The notes beneath the pieces were generated by a model. That model was not told where the DNA came from, did not search any database, and worked only from the letters and a program-made list of their open reading frames with translations. From Conidiobolus incongruus B7586 (Eukaryota > Entomophthoromycota > Entomophthoromycetes > Entomophthorales > Conidiobolaceae), in assembly GCA_000697335.1 (NCBI GenBank), contig JNEM01016472.1:1-14688 (forward strand): 14,688 nucleotides of DNA, given 5' to 3'. The position numbers and the translations under genes were made by a program. This document shows positions 10,899 to 14,688 of the stretch, one piece after another. Positions within the stretch are counted from its first letter, which is position 1, and each line of letters opens with the position of its first letter.

Positions 10899-11967
10899 TA
10901 TCAATTTATTTCAAGAGATTAAATTATTAATATTATTTGAAATTATTCAACATTTTTAAAACATTTATCTAGATATTTATATACCTTCATATGATTTAGA
11001 ATATTAATAAACAATTTTATAAACAAAGATTTTTAATTTAATTTTTTGAAATTAGAATTTTAATTTGAAAAAATTTAACAAATTCTAAGAATATTGATTT
11101 ATTATGAATATTATCAATTAAATTTATAATTGGAATTATTTAATAAAATATCTTATATTACCTGTTTAACACTAATATAATTAGATCAATATGTCAACGT
11201 CAATAGTACATAATATGAAAACTTAATTTTCTAACATAACAAGATATATTTGAGTTGTAATTGTACTTTTTTAATATTATATAGATTTATTAAACATGGT
11301 TTCTAATTATTGATATTCTATCAATCTTTAATCTTCAATCAATTGATATATTATCTTGGATAGTTTGATGATATATAAATTAAAGTATCTATATTTTTGC
11401 ATAAGAATATTCAATAATTAAAAAATCTCTATTGGATATTTTTTAGCTATATAATTTTTCAATTTTTTTTAAAATTATTATTACAAAAATATCCTGAATT
11501 TTAAAAATATAAATTATTATTTGAATTTAATTGATGAAAAGGGCTATATCATTATAATAATAATAATAATAATAATGACTTATATATAAATATTATCATT
11601 AATGTTCATCATCATTATATCATTCTTCACGTAATTACCAAAAAAAATTCAAAATATTATTGTTTTATAAATGAAAATATATTGATATAAAAAATTAAGA
11701 ATTTTGATTCATATCAAAATTAAATAGATTTAGGTATTATAGTAAAGATTATAATCAAAATTATTATAAAATCTTTCAAAATTATTGTTAATTTCATTTT
11801 GTAGGAATTAATTGCATAATTAATATATTATATAATAATTTTCATAAAAAATTCTTATTCAGTGATATTTTAATTAATCAAAAACATAAATTATTTATCA
11901 TAAATATTGAAATTATAACTAATTTATTGAGTTAATATATAATGAAATCTTATTATGAAAAGCAAAA
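10899..11967. other. Gene-free stretch between protease and acyltransferase
   Basis: No supported gene on either strand. It must contain the promoter, and possibly a missed first exon, of the minus-strand protease, plus the 3' end region of the acyltransferase. I searched about 400 bases upstream of the protease for an ATG-hydrophobic segment-donor combination in the right phase and found none. Apart from one short trinucleotide microsatellite, I see only AT-rich sequence. Confidence 0.55.
11554..11576. repeat. (TAA)n microsatellite
   Basis: Seven uninterrupted TAA units (11555-11575) with partial units at the ends, in non-coding DNA. Confidence 0.9.
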
Positions 11968-13451
11968 TTAGAAAAAGAAGAATGATATCAGCCAATATAA
12001 GAGTTTGACAACTACAAAATAAAACAGGAATGTAGAGCCCCAAAGGTAGACAATTTCAGAGATATGGTTCACACTACAACTTAAAACCTTTGGGAATTCC
12101 TTTATGAGTTCGATTTCTCCTGAGACATTCTCAAGAGTATTTCGCGCGGGGAATTGACCATAATTGTAGAAATATTCCAGCAATTCGTCTTTCTCTGCCC
12201 ATCGAGAGTAGAGCCAATTGCCGAATTCCGATTCGCTGTTCATTGGAATGTCCGAGATTTTGAATCTGCGTACGTGGATGTGGATGTTTTTGGGGCCTGT
12301 GCCAGACACAAACATCGAATTAACAGTGTGTACATAGCATGGGGATGAATACTTGGGCAAGTTCTCCAATCCAATTGTCAAATCATATAAGTATTCCACT
12401 GAAGGTTTGGTATTGCTTAAGACGTGGTAAAGTCCTAAAGATCTTGGTAATAATACATGATGAAACTCTTTCTATTTATAATTATAGCTATTAATATCAC
12501 TTTGTAATTAAATTTTAATAAATCACCTTATTAATCCTTTCAGCAAACTGTCTCGATTTAATACGAGTATCCTCTTCCAAAGTCGTACCTTCAGGGAATA
12601 TCACAAACCACAAATCATCATTAGGTTTCTTATTAATCTTTTTCAATTGATTAATCAGAACTGATTTGTCCTGTTCCCAATTCCTTTTAATATAAATATG
12701 ACCAAAGTATCTGATAGTCTAAAAAATATAATAAATTAATCAATTCTACCTTAAAATTAATTTAAATATATACCCTAATTTATTCAAAAATCAATTAATA
12801 TGATATCAATTTTAAATTATAAAAGGTTTACCTTCCAATTACTGGAATTGATTCAATAGATTTTTTTAATACTATTTTATAACTGTGATAATTTTGATTG
12901 AAGTAAGCTAAACACCTAAATTATAATAAGATTTATATGATAATAGAGTAATGTTGATGAATATTACCCAATGAGACCCCAATCTGTATACAACTAACAT
13001 AATTATCAATCATAAAGATTATTAATAAATAGTTAAAAATGATTACCTGATGATTACTAATCAAAATAGATCTATCACAAAACTGTAATCTTCTGCCCAA
13101 CTTGTCATTATCCCGAAACTCTTCGGGAGTGACTCCATCACCCCTCGTCAGTATCAAATTCGTAGGATTGAACAGCTGGTAGCAAGCCACTACCAGCACA
13201 CCGTAAGCACCTAGCAAGAACTTTGGTAACTGCTCAATTTGAGGAATGATAGGCTTCAGGACATCTAAGTACGTCAACCAATAGAACAGGGTAGTGTTGG
13301 CAGCGATATGTGTATACAGCATTACAGACCCCAAGAAGAGTTTGAAAAGAGTCCAAGGATCTCTAAAATTCAGTATATTTTGAGTATCAAAACTCAATTG
13401 ATCCGGCAAAGGTCGTGGATCTGGCAATATCTCAGGCTCTCCTTTAACCAT
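11968..13451 (-). CDS. Lysophospholipid acyltransferase (LCLAT1/AGPAT3-5/Cst26 group)
   Basis: Membrane enzyme expected to acylate lysophospholipids in the ER during glycerolipid synthesis or remodelling. Exons on the minus strand: 13451-13047, 12993-12968, 12915-12832, a proposed single base 12774, 12718-12527, and 12471-11968, giving 403 residues (Cst26 and LCLAT1 are about 380-415). Motif I is NHQLYTD, with His134 and Asp139 forming the NHx4D catalytic dyad. Exon 1 supplies N and H, and the 26-nt exon 2 supplies D. Motif II is GHIYIKR (178-184). Motif III is VIFPEGT (211-217). Motif IV is LLPRS (243-247). Hydrophobic segments lie near 37-62, 78-96 and 375-403. The C-terminal segment with RRFKISDIP, WLYSRWAEKDELLEYF and G-FP is of fungal type. 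Introns of 53, 52, 57, 55 and 55 nt all carry GT-AG ends. The conservative alternative removes 12831-12711 as one 121-nt intron and gives 400 residues. Confidence 0.9.
12774..12774 (-). other. Proposed one-nucleotide exon (G)
   Basis: Within the 113 bases between exon 3 (ending 12832) and the acceptor TTTTTTAG at 12719, the minus strand reads AAATTAG, G, GTATATA. Treating the G at 12774 as an exon yields two canonical GT-AG introns: 12831-12775 (57 nt) and 12773-12719 (55 nt). Both match the other introns (52-55 nt). The junction codon becomes AG-G (Arg172), and the next exon starts in phase 0 with TIRYFGHIYIKRNW. This gives 15 residues between the conserved Gly and the RxW tryptophan, the spacing I recall for LCLAT1 and AGPAT3. 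No other canonical combination I tried gives both the frame and the spacing. Confidence 0.6.
12968..12993 (-). other. 26-nt internal exon carrying the catalytic Asp
   Basis: It is flanked by acceptor GTTAG at 12994-12998 and donor GTAATA from 12967. It encodes LYTDWGLI plus two bases of a Gly codon, completing the NHx4D motif begun in exon 1. A competing acceptor ten bases downstream (TATACAG) would lose the Asp, so the upstream TTAG is preferred on family evidence. Skipping this exon would both shift frame and remove the active-site Asp. Confidence 0.88.
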
Positions 13452-14548
13452 TCTTAATATCTTTTAATTAATTTGTTAATTGGTAAAAACTTGATCAATT
13501 AAAGTACTTCATTCGTTATTTATATCCTTATCCAATATTTTGTTTGACTTTATTGTTGACATCACGAATTTCATTGGTACCAATTACCCCTATCACACTT
13601 GAATTTTGTTCACTTTATTAAATATTATTTTGATCTGATTTATATGAATAGTAAATTCTAATATGAATTGGAGTTGATCCTAGATAATTAGAGGAAGTAA
13701 TTTATTTAAGGAGACTGAAAAATGTGTGAATTGGTTAACCAAATTAACTTGTTTTTAGATACTGTTGTGTTTATTCATAAATCACAATTATTCCGAATTT
13801 TGTATACGGAAAAATAGTATTTATTAATTTGATTTAAATTTGGAATTTAATATTATGCAATTTCAATAAAAATTGTTTCCAAATATCAACTTATTTTCAA
13901 ATATAAATTAATATTATTTAATGTAGTCAAATATTTAAACTTTATAAATAATTAAATATAAATCCTCTATATTAGATATAATTGGATTTTCGGAGATTTT
14001 GAGTAGTTATTTTAAATAGTTAATGACATTTATTATAAAATTAAAAATCATTTGAAAATTATTTAAAAATATTGGTAATTATATTAGTTGAAAATATTAA
14101 AAAGTTATAATAAAATTATTACTTTAATAATTAAATAGTGGCATAATTTTAATATACGTTTTATAATAAGAAATAAATAGTATAAAATTAATACTTCTTG
14201 TATTATTATTAATCCTATTCAATATTTTTGATAAACTACTAATATTTAAATTTAATTATTATAAAGACAAAAATTTAATAATTTATTAATTTGATTTGCT
14301 AATTAAAATAATTTTATAAATCATTTTATAATTCCTTAAAGTAATTATAGTTATATAGTTTTTAATTTGATTTTTATATAATAAATGGTTATTTTTTGTA
14401 ATTTTTATAGGAATTTTATTTTATTGTTAACTTTATATATTATAATTATTCTATAAAATAAAAAATATCTTTAATTCATATTTAAAACATAAATTAGAAA
14501 TTATCTTATTTAAATTAATAATTTGATTATAATATTAGATAGTTATAT
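13452..14548. other. Gene-free stretch upstream of the acyltransferase
   Basis: The first 250 bases presumably contain the minus-strand acyltransferase promoter; its ATG has A at -3. A 12-base perfect palindrome TTGGTTAACCAA lies at 13731-13742 and could be a binding site, but it has no further support. From about 13850 onward the sequence becomes extremely AT-rich (14281-14340 holds 6 G or C in 60), like the left end of the window. No gene or RNA is visible. Confidence 0.6.
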
Positions 14549-14567
14549 CTGTCTCTTATACACATCT
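14549..14567 (+). other. Tn5/Nextera transposase mosaic end (library artefact)
   Basis: The 19 bases CTGTCTCTTATACACATCT are an exact copy of the Tn5 mosaic end used in tagmentation libraries. They are not followed by either standard Nextera read adapter. The motif has far more C and G than its surroundings. It marks untrimmed adapter or a chimeric junction in the assembly rather than biology. Confidence 0.95.
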
Positions 14568-14688
14568 AAAATATCTATTTTATATTTTTAATAATTTAAA
14601 TAAGATTAAAATTCAAGATATATAATACTATTGTTTTTTAAATATTAAATTAAATTAAAAATTATAAAAATAAAATAAAATTTATTAT
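14568..14688. other. AT-rich tail beyond the adapter sequence
   Basis: These 121 bases hold no gene. Because they lie beyond the mosaic end, their linkage to the rest is unproven. A 14-base segment at 14593-14606 is the exact reverse complement of 14503-14516 on the other side of the adapter. That hints at a fold-back chimera, though such matches also arise by chance in AT-rich DNA. Confidence 0.6.

Noticed and set aside
12154-12348. 64-codon plus-strand frame opposite the acyltransferase last exon
   Set aside because: It is a shadow of conserved minus-strand coding sequence.
13722-13817. 31-codon plus-strand frame starting MCELVNQINLF
   Set aside because: Too short and unsupported; it lies in the presumed promoter region of the acyltransferase.
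1-14688. Transposons, virus-derived elements, CRISPR arrays, tRNA genes
   Set aside because: No terminal inverted or long terminal repeats, no transposase, integrase, polymerase or capsid-like frames, no regularly spaced repeats other than the coding 45-bp array, and no tRNA T-loop motif in a cloverleaf context were seen.

Overview
The window looks like nuclear DNA of a very AT-rich eukaryote, most likely an early-diverging fungus. It carries spliced genes with short GT-AG introns (48-57 nt), a condensin subunit, and a membrane acyltransferase whose C-terminal part (an RRF/IP segment followed by a WLYSRWAEKDELLEYF stretch) has the form I associate with fungal members of that family. A chymotrypsin-fold serine protease and a repeat-bearing probable secreted protein would fit an animal- or insect-associated lineage such as Entomophthoromycotina or Kickxellomycotina, but that placement is inference from four genes. 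The standard genetic code fits all of them.

Layout: 1-2207 is extremely AT-rich and gene-free. 2208-2921 (-) encodes a probable secreted protein with four exact-length 15-residue repeats. 2922-6427 is a gene-free stretch. 6428-8608 (+) is condensin subunit 2 (the kleisin CAP-H/Brn1/Barren) in two exons. 8936-9290 is an isolated island of about 38% G+C without an open frame that folds into a nested set of helices, and I read it as an unidentified structured RNA. 9963-10898 (-) is a trypsin-fold protease with an intact triad but an atypical specificity pocket. 11968-13451 (-) is a lysophospholipid acyltransferase of the LCLAT1/AGPAT3-5/Cst26 group in at least five exons. 13452-14688 is gene-free and becomes extremely AT-rich again.

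The genes do not look functionally linked: chromosome condensation, extracellular proteolysis, a secreted repeat protein and glycerolipid remodelling are placed side by side, as is usual in eukaryotes. Condensin (+) and the protease (-) converge on the structured-RNA island.

The two most notable observations are (i) a predicted one-nucleotide exon in the acyltransferase, supported independently by canonical splice signals, intron-length uniformity, frame restoration and the family's fixed residue spacing, and (ii) the structured-RNA island. There is also a clear artefact: a complete 19-bp Tn5/Nextera mosaic end at 14549-14567, so the last 121 bases may not be truly joined to the rest.
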